This document shows positions 7,183-7,943 of a stretch of 7,943 nucleotides of DNA, one piece after another. The notes under the pieces were generated by a model. It was not told the origin of the DNA. It made no database searches and worked only from the letters and a program-made list of their open reading frames with translations. Made by a program: the position numbers and the translations under genes. Each line of letters starts with the position of its first letter. The first letter of the stretch is position 1. This DNA comes from Chloroflexia bacterium (GTDB taxonomy: Bacteria > Chloroflexota > Chloroflexia > Thermomicrobiales > UBA6265): contig JACDBO010000415.1 of assembly GCA_013694885.1 (NCBI GenBank), positions 1-7,943 of the forward strand, in the 5' to 3' direction.

Positions 7183-7322
7183 CCGGCGCCGTGTGAACGA
7201 CACTGCGGTCTTCGTCGGTAGCACCGAGTGGTGATGCTCCGCCCCTACCTTGCCGCCGTCGCCGGTCAACCTGGATCGTCGCGAGTTTCCAGCGCTGGCA
7301 AGCGGCGCGGAACGATACGCCA

Positions 7323-7354
7323 TTGACGAAATGTTGACGATGATTCGATATTAT
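7323..7354 (+). promoter_or_regulatory. AT-rich promoter or operator candidate before the receiver-domain gene
   Basis: Two TTGACGA repeats (from 7323 and 7334) are spaced 11 bp apart, about one helical turn. A GATATT or TATTAT hexamer follows at 7347-7354. Using the first TTGACG as -35, GATATT lies 18 bases downstream, with four of six matches. The patch is the only clearly AT-rich part of the 287-bp gap and lies about 115 bases before the start at 7470. The paired TTGACGA could instead be a regulator site. Confidence 0.35.
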
Positions 7355-7469
7355 TTGTGCGGGACTTATGGGACCAGAGCAAGCCACAACCACCGCCCAG
7401 GCGCCGTCGAGCGCCGGCAGCTATTTGTGCGGTGGCCGCGATTCGATTTTTTCGGTCGGGAGAACGGGC

Positions 7470-7943
7470 ATGGGCACGCGTCACAGCAATGGGGACCAGG
7501 TGGTGACCGTTTCGACGGGACCGCTCGCGGCACATGATCCCTCAGATGCCGCGAGCGGTGACGGTGCGATGGCAAAACCGGTTCAGTTCGCCGTCGATGG
7601 CGATGCGACGTCGCTGTGGACACTGACGGAGGCGCTCGAGCGGCGCTTCGGCGCCGACTACCGCGTCGTCGGCGCGCCGTCACCGGAGGCCGGCATCGAG
7701 GCGCTGGAGCGCCTGGCCCGCGAGGGCGCCGAGGTGGCGCTGGTGGTCGCGGGCGCCTGGCTGGCGGGGATGACCGGCGTCGAGTTTTTGGCCCGCGCCC
7801 ATGCCTGCCATCCCGACGCGCGGCGCGTCCTGCTGAGCACCATCGGAGACACCGTCGCCGCCGACGCCCGGCACCGGGCGATGGCGCTCGGGCGGCTCGA
7901 TCTCACGGTCGGCAAGCCGTGGCGCTTCGCCGAGGAGCAGCTC
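7470..7943 (+). CDS. Receiver-like domain protein, 5' part; probable fused response regulator/thioredoxin reductase
   Basis: The frame is open to the right edge, giving the first 158 residues. The ATG at 7470 follows GGGAGA (7458-7463) by six bases. Residues 1-33 are a Ser/Ala/Asp-rich tail, and family-like sequence begins at a second ATG (M34, base 7569) with MAKPVQFAVDGD. Residues 37-150 fit a receiver (REC) fold: AVDGD (41-45), AGMTGVEFL (99-107), PDARRVLLS (115-123) and the conserved Lys in GKPW (148-151). The FGADYRV and GKPW patterns resemble proteins in which a REC domain precedes a thioredoxin-disulfide reductase-like flavoprotein; the rest is outside the window, so an HD-type or other output is possible. 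The usual phosphoacceptor Asp aligns with G95 and the second Asp of the acidic pair with G44, so phosphorylation looks lost. Confidence 0.8.
   Translation, partial: MGTRHSNGDQVVTVSTGPLAAHDPSDAASGDGAMAKPVQFAVDGDATSLWTLTEALERRFGADYRVVGAPSPEAGIEALERLAREGAEVALVVAGAWLAGMTGVEFLARAHACHPDARRVLLSTIGDTVAADARHRAMALGRLDLTVGKPWRFAEEQL
7520..7559 (+). repeat. Perfect 13-bp inverted repeat near the gene start
   Basis: Bases 7520-7532 (accgctcgcggca) are the exact inverted copy of 7547-7559, with a 14-base loop. In RNA this GC-rich hairpin would form within the N-terminal tail coding region and end nine bases before the second ATG at 7569. No T-run follows, so it is not a standard terminator. It could affect translation or choice of start. 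Confidence 0.6.

Noticed and set aside
7183..7300. Intrinsic terminator after the antiporter gene
   Set aside because: Only short palindromes such as ccggcgcc-like words are present, with no stable stem followed by a T-run.

Overview
This is a GC-rich bacterial window with dense coding and short intergenic gaps. The gene families, the abundant GC-rich palindromic repeats and the receiver-domain protein at the right edge suggest a Chloroflexota genome, possibly Thermomicrobia/Sphaerobacter-like. That placement is inferred from style and not proven by any marker gene here.

Layout. Bases 87-3802 (minus strand) hold a compact ABC importer operon of the Dpp/Opp peptide/nickel class. It is transcribed right to left as a DppB-type permease, a DppC-type permease and a Tat-exported family 5 solute-binding protein. 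No ATPase gene is present in the window, so those subunits must lie beyond the left edge or elsewhere. A GC-rich hairpin repeat follows the operon at the left edge. Upstream (3803-4161) is a gene-free stretch with a weak promoter candidate and a long intergenic hairpin. Bases 4162-4926 (minus) encode a six-helix membrane protein of unknown function with a glycine-zipper-rich C-terminus.

Bases 4927-5451 separate this gene from a divergent plus-strand gene and contain a 267-bp palindromic element with three nested, co-centred arm pairs. A further direct copy of its right end follows. Bases 5452-7182 (plus) encode a CPA2-type (Kef/YbaL-like) cation/proton antiporter with a C-terminal NAD-binding RCK domain. 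After a 287-bp intergenic region with an AT-rich promoter-like patch, a plus-strand gene starts at 7470 and runs off the right edge. It begins with a receiver-like domain that lacks the usual phosphoacceptor aspartate and resembles the front part of fused response regulator/thioredoxin-disulfide reductase proteins.

Functionally, the left half is nutrient uptake and the right half is ion homeostasis plus a probable signalling or redox protein. I see no evidence of a defence system, CRISPR array, phage, RNA gene or complete transposon. The most unusual items are the nested palindrome and the degenerate receiver domain.
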